DNA of 64,000 nucleotides from positions 36,550,084 through 36,614,083 of the forward strand of contig NC_091311.1 of assembly GCF_038502225.1 (NCBI RefSeq). The letters run 5' to 3'. Of the stretch, positions 55,101 through 63,774 are shown one piece after another; positions within the stretch are counted from its first letter, which is position 1, and each line of letters begins with the position of its first letter. The notes beneath the pieces were generated by a model. The model saw only the letters and a program-made list of their open reading frames with translations. It was not told the DNA's origin and did not search any database. A program made the translations under genes and the position numbers. This DNA comes from Cherax quadricarinatus (Eukaryota; Arthropoda; Malacostraca; Decapoda; Parastacidae).

Positions 55101-55718
55101 CATTACTGCTACCCCTTCCTTTGCTCTAACTCTCTCAGATACTCCAGATTTAATCCCATTTATTTCCCCCCACTGAAACTCTCCTACCCCCTTCAGCTTT
55201 GTTTCGCTTAGGGCCAGGACATCCAACTTCTTTTCATTCATAACATCAGCAATCATCTGTTTCTTGTCATCCGCACTACATCCACGCACATTTAAGCAAC
55301 CCAGTTTTATAAAGTTTTTCTTCTTCTCTTTTTTAGTAATTGTATACAGGAGAAGGGGTTACTAGCCCATTGCTCCCGGCATTTTAGTCGCCTCATACGA
55401 CACGCATGGCTTACGGAGGAAAGATTCTTTTCCACTTCCCCATGGACAATAGAAGAAATAAAAAAGAACAAGAGCTATTTAGAAAAAGGAGAAAAACCTA
55501 GATGTATGTATATATATATATGCATGTGCGTGTCTGTGAAGTGTGACCAAAGTGTAAGTAGGAGTAGCAAGATATCCCTGTTATCTTAGCGTGTTTATGA
55601 GACAGAAAAAGAAACCAGCAATCCTACCATCATGCAAAACAGTTACAGGTTTTTGTTTCACAGTCATCTGGCAGGACGGTAGTACTTCCCTGGGTGGTTG
55701 CTGTCTACCAACCTACTA
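52124..55718 (-). mobile_element. Full-length RTE-like LINE (copy B)
   Basis: Flanked by CCTGCAGTGCTGT at 52111-52123 and 55719-55731, a 13-bp target-site duplication, so both ends are defined. On the minus strand it starts GGTAGTAGGTTGGTAGACAG, has about 360 bp of 5' UTR, one long ORF and a 3' UTR ending CCTTGGTGGGAATCGGCTGG, TGTGATAAT and an A-rich tail. Related copies: 43351-46378 and 63791-64000. A short derivative is at 56633-57104. The RTE label rests on the single ORF with endonuclease and reverse transcriptase, its compact size and the C-terminal WFGHVERM block; other clades are possible. Confidence 0.92.
52383..55289 (-). CDS. APE endonuclease / reverse transcriptase polyprotein, intact
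   Basis: An uninterrupted 968-codon frame. An apurinic-type endonuclease occupies about residues 1-240, with LSETKL (Glu29), GDLNAK (Asp136, Asn138), LLDYVLVDK (Asp203) and SDH (Asp229, His230). A linker rich in Lys and Glu follows (250-400). Reverse transcriptase runs from about 470 to 760: NYRGISLLS, GGFRKGRG, FMDLEKAYD (Asp607), GLRQGCVMSP and LLFADDTVLL (catalytic FADD 713-716). The C-terminus has LLRWFGHVERMERNRM and RRGRGRPRKGWREG. Function: nick genomic DNA and copy the element RNA at the nick. The first codon here is GTG. The frame extends upstream without ATG (KLGCLNVRGCSADD) to a stop at 55359-55361, so the real initiation site is unclear. All catalytic residues are present, so the copy may still be competent. 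Confidence 0.93.
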   Translation of the reverse strand: MRGCSADDKKQMIADVMNEKKLDVLALSETKLKGVGEFQWGEINGIKSGVSERVRAKEGVAVMLNDQLWKEKREYECVNSRIMWIKVKVGCEKWVIISVYAPGEERNAEERERFWEMLSECIGAFEPSERVIVVGDLNAKVGETFREGVVGKFGVPGVNDNGSPLIELCIERGLVIGNTYFKKKRINKYTRYDVGRNDSSLLDYVLVDKRLLSRLQDVHVYRGATDISDHFLVVATLRVKGRWDTRRIEASGKREVKVYKLKEEAVRVRYKQLLEDRWANESIGNGVEEVWGRFKNVVLECSAEVCGYRKVGAGGKRSDWWNDDVKRVVREKKLAYEKFLQSRSDARREEYMEKKREVKRVVKQCKKRANERVGEMLSTNFVENKKKFWSEINKLRKPREQMDLSVKNRRGELLNGELEVLGRWKEYFEELLNVDEDREAVISCIGQGGITSCRSEEEPVVSVGEVREAVGKMKGGKAAGIDGIKIEMLKAGGDIVLEWLVQLFNKCMEEGKVPRDWQRACIVPLYKGKGDKRECKNYRGISLLSVPGKVYGRVIIERIKSKTENRIADEQGGFRKGRGCVDQVFTVKHISEQYLDKAKEVFVAFMDLEKAYDRVDRGAMWQMLQVYGVGGRLLKAVKSFYEDSEAQVRVCRKEGNFFPVKVGLRQGCVMSPWLFNIFIDGVVREVNARVLARGVELKDKESHTKWELSQLLFADDTVLLGDSEEKLQRLVDEFGRVCKRRKLKVNTGKSKVMRITKRLGDERLNIRLEGESMEEVNVFRYLGVDVSADGSMKDEVNHRIDEGKRVSGALRSLWRQRTLSLEAKRGMYESIVLPTLLYGCEAWVMNVAARRRLEAVEMSCLRAMCGVNIMQRIRSLEVRRRCGITKTVVQRAEEGLLRWFGHVERMERNRMTSRVYQSVVEGRRGRGRPRKGWREGVKEVLCARGLDFQQACVSVFDRSEWRQMVFNT

Positions 55719-55734
55719 CCTGCAGTGCTGTGTC

Positions 55735-57308
55735 TGTGGAAAATAATTTCCCAAAATTATGCTGTATATTTTTTATAATGTAAATATACCTGATTAATAC
55801 ATTACTTTTGCTCTAAAGTGTATTTTAAAGAAGTGAACCGACAGGGAAGCTCTGCGCCTGCGCTGACGAACAGGGAAGAGACGCCAATGTTTTTGAATGT
55901 GGTACAGGCACGTTAATGAAATGTGCATAAATTTCGTTGCTCTGCAAGTTATATTGTGGTTGAAACTTCCCAAATAGGAGCCGAAATTGTTGGATTTGCA
56001 ATCCTGCATAATGTGAGCATTAAGCAGATGGACAGGACAGCTTAGGAACCCCAGCTAAGTCATTGTCTATTTATGTTCTTACACTCACTCACTCATTTGA
56101 CCATAAACAGAAATATTAATCTCAATCTTAAAATAATGAATCCTGTGATACTCCAATACTGAAACTATGTACTGTGCCAAAACAAAAGCATTCACATTGC
56201 TAAACTCACAAACTAGTATTTAGTCACTTAGCCATAATACCAACTTACCTCATAATTTGTAATATTTTACAATTAAGAATAAAACTAAGTCTGCCCGAAA
56301 TGCCTAGCCATGCTATGCGTTCTAGTGGTACACTCTGTAATCACAATTTTACTACATGTAAAACACACAATAACCAAATTTCTGTAAACTCAGCATTGTA
56401 ATCCTTATAGAGAATAAACTTTGAATTTGAATTTGAATTGGAATTTGAATGTTGAGATTCTGGCCAGTATTTTCTTCATATTTAGGCAGAGGGGTATGAC
56501 ATACTGTAATCTCCAGACAAATTGGTGAGTCTTATGATTATAAATTTTCCATCTGTTACCTAAATGTGTATATGTAATCATTTATTAATTTTAACATACA
56601 GTCCACATATTTATATTAATGTATATTTCATTATAGGTAGTAGGTTGGTAGACAGCAACCGCCCAGGGAGGTACTACCGTCCTGCCAAGTGAGTGTAAAA
56701 CAAAAGCCTGTAATTGTTTTACATGATGGTAGGATTGCTGGTGTCTTTTGTCTGTCTCATAAATATGCAAGATTACAGGTAAGTCTTGCTACTTCTACTT
56801 ACACTTAGGTCACACTACACATACGTGTACAAGCATATATATACACACCCCTCTGGGTTTTCTTCTATTTTCTTTCTAATTCTTGTTCTTGTTTATTTCC
56901 TCTTATCTCCATGGGGAAGTGGAACAGAATTCTTCCTCTGTAAGCCATGCGTGTCGTAAGAGGCGACTAAAATGCCGGGAGCAAGGGGCTAGTAACCCCT
57001 TCTCCTGTATATATTACTAAATTTAAAAGGAGAAACTTCAGTTTTTTCTTTTGGGCCACCCCACCTCAGTGGGATACGGCTGGTACGTTGAAAGAAAGAA
57101 AAAAGTATATTTCATTTGAAATTAATATAGGTCAAGAGTGACTTGTGGATGTGACAGTAGTAGGTATCTAAGGGGGATATTTTTTGTGACCTAGGTGTCC
57201 TAAAATTCCTACTTGTCTCTGTAACTTTGATAAAAAATAATTATCTTTGTTACCATTTACTGGTATGTATCTTATGAGTTACATCCAGGTAAATTTAATT
57301 TTCCACAA
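55735..57308. mobile_element. 1.57-kb insertion in the old LINE (possible DNA transposon)
   Basis: The split LINE ORF stops at TGTC (55731-55734) and resumes at TGTC (57309-57312), implying a 4-bp duplication. The insert begins TGTGGAAAATAATTTCC and ends ATTTAATTTTCCACAA, imperfect inverted ends of about 10 bp offset by one base. It contains no transposase. Inside lie an AT-rich segment with TCTGCCCGAAATGCC and AATAAACTTTGAATTTGAAT (56040-56455), which looks like the 3' end of another LINE, and the short element at 56633. Class is uncertain. Confidence 0.5.
56633..57104 (+). mobile_element. Short derivative of the RTE-like LINE (5' end joined to 3' end)
   Basis: 472 bp with the target duplication GTATATTTCATT at 56621-56632 and 57105-57116. 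The first ~380 bp follow the 5' UTR of copy B on the minus strand (GGTAGTAGGTTGGTAGACAG, CATGATGGTAGGATTGCTGG, TGCCGGGAGCAAGGGGCTAG). The last ~60 bp match its 3' end (GGGCCACCCCACCTCAGTGG, ATACGGCTGGT). The whole ORF is absent. It is thus a nonautonomous element of the SINE or deletion-derivative type, presumably moved by the LINE's enzyme. Confidence 0.88.
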
Positions 57309-58194
57309 TGTCCTTAGCACACTTTTTCTCCTTGCTATAAATGATCTGCCAGCTGTTCTCCCATCTAATATTTGGTCATCACTCTATAGCTTGTGCAGGC
57401 GCTGATTGTCGCCTAGTAACAGCCTCTCTCCAGAATGCTGTCAACCATGTTTCCCATTGGGCCCCTACTCATATGTTTAAATTTTCCTGTGCTAAAATGC
57501 ACCAAATTACTTTCACCAGACCTTATCATCCCTGATACTTCATTGTATCTGTATGGCTCATGTATCCCTGAACATGATACGGTCAGATTTCTCAGCCTTT
57601 TGTTTGATCGCTGGTTGTTCTGGAAACCTCACATTACCTTCCTGAAAGCAACTTGCCATAGCTGGCTGAACCTCCTTAAAACCCTCACTCATCTTTCATG
57701 GGGTGAATCGTCAAGCTCTCCTTCGACTGCATTCATTCCTAATTTTATCGAAACTAGTGTGTGGTGACCAGATATATTTAGTGGCCTCTCCTGCAACTCT
57801 TTAACTTGATCCCATTCGTCATCAGGGATTATGTTTATGTCTAGGTGCTTTTCGCTCCTCACCTTTGGAGATCCTATATGCAGATGTGAATGTTCCATCC
57901 TTGAATGATCCCCGTGATGCTCATTGCCTCCGCTATTTTGACTGCTCTTATGACCTTCATAGTCCTACATACAGGATAGTAACTGACATTAGTAGAGGTC
58001 CATCATTTGTTTGCCGCCAGTTTACTCCGTCCCTTTTTAGTGCTTAGTCTGGTTTAGAGCTTTCAAGAAAATAATTGTTTTTGCAATACAATAGTAAATT
58101 ACATATTTAGTAATACTTTACCAGAGCCTTGTTATATAAAAAGGTCAATAACAAATGTTGCTAATTATATTGTACTGTAACTCCAACCACTTTT

Positions 58195-58515
58195 CCTCCT
58201 AGGGGATTCTTTCACCAGTAAAGAACTTTTGATCCAAGGAATAGATTCTGTCTGCCCCTTTCTTGGATCAGACCTCATTGCTTCCCATTCCCCAGTGCTG
58301 TATGACTTAGGGGGTTTATTATTATTATTATGATCATGGGGGAGCGCTAAACCCATAGGATTATACAGCGCATGTGGGTGGGATGGGAGGCATTCAGGCT
58401 CAATTCAGGGAACTGGAGCACAGATCCCATTCCCTAGATCAAGAGCCCCTCACCAGCATCAAGGAACCTCCCTTGAGGGGTTAGGGGGTTTAGCATTTCC
58501 CAATAAGAACAAAAA
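58195..58515 (+). mobile_element. Diverged SINE-like repeat, target of a second copy
   Basis: CTTTTGATCCAAGGAATAGA, TTGGATCAGACCTCATTGC and CAGTGCTGTATGACTTAGG followed by GGGTTTAGCATTTCCC form a diverged plus-strand member of the family seen at 17165 and 47085. It is split by the insert at 58319-58480. Confidence 0.65.
58319..58480 (-). mobile_element. AAT-tailed SINE (copy 2)
   Basis: Minus-strand copy of the 51878-52027 element (TCAAGGAACCTCCCTTGAGG at its right edge, GAGCGCTAAACCCATAGGAT near its left, TTA repeats as tail). It is flanked by TTAGGGGGTTTA at 58307-58318 and 58481-58492, a 12-bp target duplication. Confidence 0.85.
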
Positions 58516-59500
58516 TAATTGTATCCCATCTTTCAGTGATATATCAGGGTAAAAATAAAACTTCAAACTCTTTCATAATTTTAATACGGACGGAATCTCA
58601 GTGTTTAAAAAAACACTTAAGAGTTTGTTATCAGATGACAATAGTGACATGATTGTACCATATGATATTGTGCAAAAAGGGCACAGCTCTTACCATTACA
58701 GATGCAACTCTTTCCATTGTTACATTTTATGTACAAATTTTGAAAATGCAGTGCAAAATATATAATGTAATGTAGTTAACATTTATCATATGAGGATATA
58801 TACACCATGAGGCGTATTTCTCAGTGTATATACACAATTTTCCTTAATCCCTATTTAGGAATTAAAGTACAGTAGACTACCACTTTTGTACCTCTACCTA
58901 CTGCATTTCCATTTATTCATGATTCATTTTTTTCTTTGATTTATTTCCACCTTTCACTCTGAAGGTTCACCACTTAATGTAGTGACTACCTTTTTTCTTC
59001 CTTTCAGTTCAATTTCCAGTTGAATTATAAAAATTACTTTTTCTCTTAGATTTTTACCAAATGTATTAATAACCTGAGCATGGTTATTTTATGCAAGTAT
59101 TGATTGCTCACATTTTTTTTTTTTTTTTGGTAGATTGGTGAAGAGCCACAGATACTATATTTGAGGTGTCATTAATGCTGATTTTATTTTTTTCCAAACT
59201 GGTTAGTCCTTAACCAAATGCATTCATACTTTGTGTATGATATCTCTGTGTAGAAGATGTTCACTGGATGTCATCTCAAGAGACACTGAGGTGAGGTGGG
59301 TTCAGGTAGCTGCTGGCTGCTACCTACTTTGTGTTCACCATTTTTCTTTTTTATCACCTGTCTTTTCTCTGGATATTAACCATGGCATAAAAGCAAAGGA
59401 ATACTAGTAATACCTGAGGTGTTAAGAAGAGTAATAAAAGTGAGTAAATGTTTAAAAAAAAGACAGCTGCAGGTAGAAATAATGGCCAACGCATTCTTAA
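58516..59500. other. Unique AT-rich DNA, no gene seen
   Basis: No domain, RNA or element is recognised. A T run lies at about 59112-59128. Confidence 0.5.
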
Positions 59501-59504
59501 CTAT

Positions 59505-60015
59505 ATCCAAACCATACCACGGGTAGGGTTTGAACCTGCGGTCAGTCTCAAAACTCCAGACCGTCACATTAGCCACTGGGCTAGCTAGCTTATAAGATTC
59601 ATCCAATTAGGTATATTTTATTCACCATAGGAAGGTTAGCATAGGCACCACTGTGACCACAAATGCAAGTTTTTACAAATGAATCTCCTGCTAGCATGGC
59701 CATGACGAACTCTAGCTCAAGTCCCCTCAAAGCCGTCAACATGACTCATGAAATCGTAATGATACAATTGCAAACAAACCATACTACAGGTGGGGTTTGA
59801 ACCCGTGGTCAGTCTCTCAAAACTCCAGACCATCGCATTAGCCACTGGGCCTTCTAGCTTATAAGATTCATCCAACTAGGTATATTTCTACACCATAGCT
59901 GGCCCAGTGGCTAACCCAACAGTCTGGAGTTTTGAGACTCTGACTGCGGGTTCAAACCCCACCCATGGTATGGTTTGTTTGCAAACGTGTCATTACGATT
60001 TTGTGTGTCATGTTA
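59505..60015. mobile_element. Cluster of three tRNA-like SINE heads, two forming a foldback
   Basis: Minus-strand heads lie at about 59514-59605 and 59785-59870, a plus-strand head at 59895-59975. Each has TAGCCCAGTGGCTAA or TGGCCCAGTGGCTAA as A-box-like motif and GGTTCAAACCC as B box. The second and third, with flanks extending through GCAAACAAACCATAC, form inverted arms of about 115 bp (59738-59853 and 59895-60010). The sequences have poor T-arm pairing and are not tRNA genes. Confidence 0.75.
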
Positions 60016-60150
60016 ACTACAGTATATCCATTTTCTTTGGAAGGAGCACTTGCCCATTTTGTGTGAAATACACAATAGGTCATTATTAGCTATATCCATT
60101 TTCTCTGGAAGGAACACATACCCATTTTGTGTGGAATACACAATAGCTGT
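60016..60150. repeat. 70-bp direct duplication
   Basis: TATATCCATTTTCT and CCCATTTTGTGTG...ATACACAATAG occur twice with a period of about 70 bp (60021 and 60091), with several substitutions. Confidence 0.85.
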
Positions 60151-60535
60151 GTCAGACTGACTTCCCTGAAAAGTCTTACATAAGTATTTTAGACTTTGGG
60201 TTTATATCCCACAAGTTTTTTTAGTGTTTTTAACACACATTATGGACACATAAAAAAAAATGTAAATTTAACCTTGGATAACCCAGCTAAGTCAACACTG
60301 TACACGTTTAAGGGTCATTGCATGTAACCCAATTTTTCCCACAAGTGTTTCATTCCATACATCACATTCTTACATACAGCTCCATTTTTCTGGAACCTAA
60401 CTGGTGGGAAAGATGGTTGTCTATTGTATTCTTGGCCCTTGTGTAGTTAATAGGCTTAAAACTCAACTGACCATTTATCATTCGGTATAGGACATTCATA
60501 TATATATATAACATACATAAGTACAAACATGTATA
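60151..60535. other. Unique DNA, no gene seen
   Basis: AT-rich sequence without recognised features. Confidence 0.4.
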
Positions 60536-60539
60536 TGTA

Positions 60540-60710
60540 CTTTCCTATATGTGGTTTCAGGGGTCAAGTCCCTGCTCCTGCCCTTGCCTCTGCTTTGTGT
60601 GTTAGTTACTAGTTTTCAAATGCACTTGTTGATAGACATTTGGGCTATTTGTGCGTACTCACCTATGTGGTTGCAGGGGTCGATTCATAGCTCCTCTGTG
60701 TATGTGTACA
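60540..60710 (-). mobile_element. Two minus-strand LINE 3' ends
   Basis: Plus-strand TGCGTACTCACCTATGTGGT and TGCAGGGGTCGATTCATAGC reverse-complement to the LINE ending GACCCCTGCAACCACATAGG, TGAGTACGCA. Just left, TATGTGGTTTCAGGGGTCAA with CCCTGCTCCTGCCCTTG is a second, more diverged copy. Neither keeps coding sequence. Confidence 0.7.
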
Positions 60711-61030
60711 TGTGAGAGAGAGCATGTGTGTGTGTGAGAGTGGGTGCAGGGGAGCTAGTGAGTGAGGACAGGTTATTGGGTGGAGAAGGTTAAGTGAAGT
60801 TCTGAGTGAGAGTGGGTAGAGGCAAGTGGGTGAGGATATGCAGGTGAGGGCAAATGTTTGGGGAAGAGGTAGGTGCAAGTGTGGGGAGAGGTCCATGAAA
60901 ACATGGTGGGGTGAAGAATGGAGAGAGAGTATTGATGATGGGGAATTGTGGTAGATGGGTGAAGGTGGGTCAGGGAATCTATGAAGGTGGGTGGGGGGAG
61001 GGGTTCGGTGAAGGAAGGTGAGAGCTACAG
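60711..61030. other. G- and A-rich unique DNA, no gene seen
   Basis: Purine-rich on the plus strand. A Pro/Ser/His-rich frame on the minus strand (133 codons) is low complexity and not credited. Confidence 0.4.
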
Positions 61031-61092
61031 GGTGTTTCACTTGTAGGAGGCCCTGAGTTATCATTTAGTACAGACATGATATACAAACAAGA

Positions 61093-61193
61093 CGGTTGCA
61101 GCTACGGGAGTACCAACATGGATAGACATTTTTAAATGCAACACTTGCAGCTACGGGAGTACCAATATGGATAGACATTTTTAAATGCAACAC
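61093..61193. repeat. 49-bp direct duplication
   Basis: TTGCAGCTACGGGAGTACCA and ATGGATAGACATTTTTAAAT occur at 61096 and again at 61145, nearly identical. Confidence 0.9.
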
Positions 61194-61299
61194 GGCTCCA
61201 GCATGTCTCGCCTGCATGGCACCATATAGCAGCCACCATAGCAACCAGCATAAACTTCTGATATCGTTTTCTTCCCACTCTGATACGCTCAGTTCATGA

Positions 61300-61770
61300 C
61301 TAGTCTTGGTGTGGTAAACACGTACACGATTGAGCAGAAAGTGTTCTTTGTATAATCATGTTGGACTACAGGTTCATTCAGGATAATGCTCTTGAATGTC
61401 AGAAAACAGTTTAATACTACAGCGCCCGTAAAGAGAGTGATACAAATGGTGAAAAAACTGGAGTAAACAGGTTAATTGGTGAATGTTCATTGGGGCAGCT
61501 GCCTTGCAATGACTGAAAAAAAACATGCAGGACATACATTAACAGGTTACTTAACTTTCCAAGAAAGCCCTTACAATGACTGTCCCTAGAGACTGACTTA
61601 TCACCTGCAACTTGCGACAGAGTGGCAAAAAAATAAAAAGAGGGAGGGAGCATTTGTCCATATCGAGTGCCCATAGTGCAGGAACTGCAGGGATCTGATT
61701 TTGCACAAAAAGTGTCATTTGACAATTGGTTTCAGACCTTGGCTGAAAATGATGACATCCTGGACATACA
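61300..61770 (+). pseudogene. Decayed DDE-type transposase fragment
   Basis: Plus-strand readings with frameshifts give TIEQKVFFV, PVKRVIQMVKKLE, FPRKPLQ, LSPATCDRVAKK, CPYRVPIVQELQGSDFAQK and FDNWFQTLAENDDILDI. This is the order of blocks in arthropod mobile-element proteins that have a helix-turn-helix (DUF4817-like) followed by a DDE_3 nuclease. The nuclease part is missing after ILDI. Identification is by remembered family pattern; no significance value is available. Confidence 0.6.
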
Positions 61771-61969
61771 GTAGACCGTTATATTACACAGTAGTTACAT
61801 TCCTTAAAACACTGTGTTAGGTAAATCCGTGTTAATTAAATTGAAGAACTTATGGGAAAAATAGGGTTACGTTCCTGGTAGCCCCTAAAAAGCCAAAACT
61901 TTTTTTTAGACATCCAGATCTTACAAAGATCAAAGTGAATATGTAATTGTTGTTCATTGTTGTGATGTA

Positions 61970-63177
61970 CAGTGGGCCCCCAGATAACGTAATTAATTCA
62001 TTCCAGAGAGAGTGTCTTATACCGAATCTGGCTTAAACCGAACTAACATTCCCCATAAGTAATAATGGAAATGCAATTACTCCGTTTAAGACACCCAAAA
62101 GTATTAAAAAAATGTTTTATATATGAAATATACATTTACCTACACAGAAAACAATGATACATGAGGAATAAAACAATAATAACATCACACTTACCTTTAT
62201 TGAAGACATGGTGATGTATGGAAGACAGGAGGAGGGGAGAGGATGGAGGAGTTCACAACTGTTTGGAAGGGGAATCCCACTCCATAAAGACTTCAGGTAC
62301 CAAGTCCTTATCCTGGGTTACTTCCCTTCTTTTTTTTTAATGCCACTAGGACCAGCTTGAGAGTCACTGGACCCCTGTTGCTCAAAAAAGTTTTCCAAAG
62401 AGGTCTGTTTCTGGTGTATGTTAGGAATTGTGTTGGGAGACAGGACAAGATAGTCCTTCAATATGACACTAATATCAGCTCTACAGCTTATTTATCTAGC
62501 ACAATTCATCTAATATGACATAAACAATATTAATAACATTGAAACATGACACATACTCTAGAATGAATAAAATACGTCATTAACTATGTCACAAGTGTTG
62601 CTGTGTTGTTGTTGGGTGTATAAGGCCCACTGAGACATAAGCCGTACAAAGTGGTGGTGGAGGTGGCAGCAGCGGTAGAGACTAGAGACGGTGGTGTTGT
62701 CAGTTGCCCTATATAACTCCAACAACATTGGAGGGGTTAGATTCGTGCTGTCCATTTTCTATCGATTAATCGCTTAACTTACTTGCCACAGTTAATGCTA
62801 CACTTTATCACTGGCTGCCACTATAGCCTTTATAGACTCCTGCTGCTTTAGTATCATACATATTGCAGAATCACTGAAAAAGGCACATTCTCCCCTCTCT
62901 TTCAGCCCTTTACCAAAGGGCTGACTGGCACTAGAAGCTTTCTTTGGGCCCTTGGTGGCTTATTTAGCAGTTACAAGCACTAAAAAGAATGGAATAATAC
63001 GAAATGTATCGTATGAACACGTGGGATCGTCCTCACTGGCTGGTAAACAATGGCACACTGGGCAGCTCAGGCCCCGACACGAATGATTTATACCGAATTC
63101 AGTGATGTTTACCGAGCCAATATTTTAACGTAAAAATGCTACTTATTCCAATGACATCTTAATCCGGGGGTCCGCTG
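61970..63177 (-). mobile_element. pogo/Tigger-type DNA transposon remnant
   Basis: Ends CAGTGGGCCCCCAGATAACG (61970 on) and, inverted, CAGCGGACCCCCGGATTAAG (63177 leftwards) form terminal repeats flanked by TA at both sides, as in the Tc1/mariner superfamily. Inside, minus-strand readings include VPEVFMEWDS-like and LFATGVQ-like residues of a Tigger transposase C-terminus, with stops. Only remnants of the gene are left at 1.2 kb. Confidence 0.85.
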
Positions 63178-63487
63178 TATTAAGTTGTTTTTACTGCTTA
63201 AGACTACAAATACAATAGAAATTTCTTACTTTAAATTGTGAGTGCTGGTGTTTGTCAATTATTGTGAAGAGTTATGCTGTGTCCCTACTGGGCTGAGGTG
63301 GATAGCAGAAGTTCTAGTACTGAAGTCGATGGTTGTACTGGAGTGTGCATAAATTCTGTAATGAATTTTTGGGCTACTTTACCCTGCAGTACATTATACA
63401 GCTGACACTAAGGTATCAGCTGCTCTAGACACCATTTCAGAGCACTGCTTCTAAATTTGTCAGGGTACTCTTCAGTGAAAAAGTCTA
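63178..63487. other. Unique DNA, no gene seen
   Basis: No feature recognised. Sequence left of the transposon (61770-61960, beginning ACAGTAGACCGTTATATTAC) may be another short inverted-repeat element, but a second end could not be identified. Confidence 0.35.
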
Positions 63488-63575
63488 ATTGAAAGTCAGT
63501 AAGTAAAGTCAGTCAGTCAAGTCAGTAAATCAGTCAATTCAGTAAAGTCAGTCAGTCAAGTCAGACAGTCAGTTA
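63488..63575. repeat. Imperfect (AGTC)n tetranucleotide
   Basis: Repeats of CAGT/AGTC and AGTAAGTC words. Confidence 0.9.
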
Positions 63576-63774
63576 TTCATTACACAAACTCGTATATTTA
63601 CCTCGTTCTTTTTAACTGTACAAAATGATGCTTCATTAAAGTCACAGGCTATCTCTTGTCTAGTATCTATTTTTTTCATTAACTCTAAGACTTAAACACT
63701 TATACCTTTTCTTGCCACTTTCAGCAACACTCTTATGCCTACTTGGTGCAATGATTGCTTGGCAGATACAAGAT

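Larger units (their letters stand above)
51568..58045 (+). pseudogene. Old I-like LINE reverse transcriptase split by three insertions
   Basis: The ORF can be followed across the insertions. 51573-51877: YKVMERLVNRRLMWYLETHD, STTDPLLCLDTHVCNAFASN and FLDLEEAYDTTWRYNIL with the first catalytic Asp. 52028-52123: KNFFSERHFCVQVNNLFSPD and FVKAQGVLQCC. 57309 on: VLSTLFLLAINDLP, HVSHWAPTHMFKFS and LPSLNDPRDAHCLRYFD-like C-terminal sequence to about 58045. Stops (LH-stop-YGF; GL-stop-G) and frameshifts are present. The YVDD box is deleted: SSLY joins directly to CAGADCR-like sequence. It served as target for younger elements. Confidence 0.8.

Noticed and set aside
59895..59975. Functional tRNA gene
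   Set aside because: Good B box, but no consistent cloverleaf; three diverged copies nearby indicate a SINE head.
60663..61064. 133-codon Pro/Ser/His-rich minus ORF
   Set aside because: Low-complexity purine-rich DNA on the other strand; no domain, start context or conservation visible.
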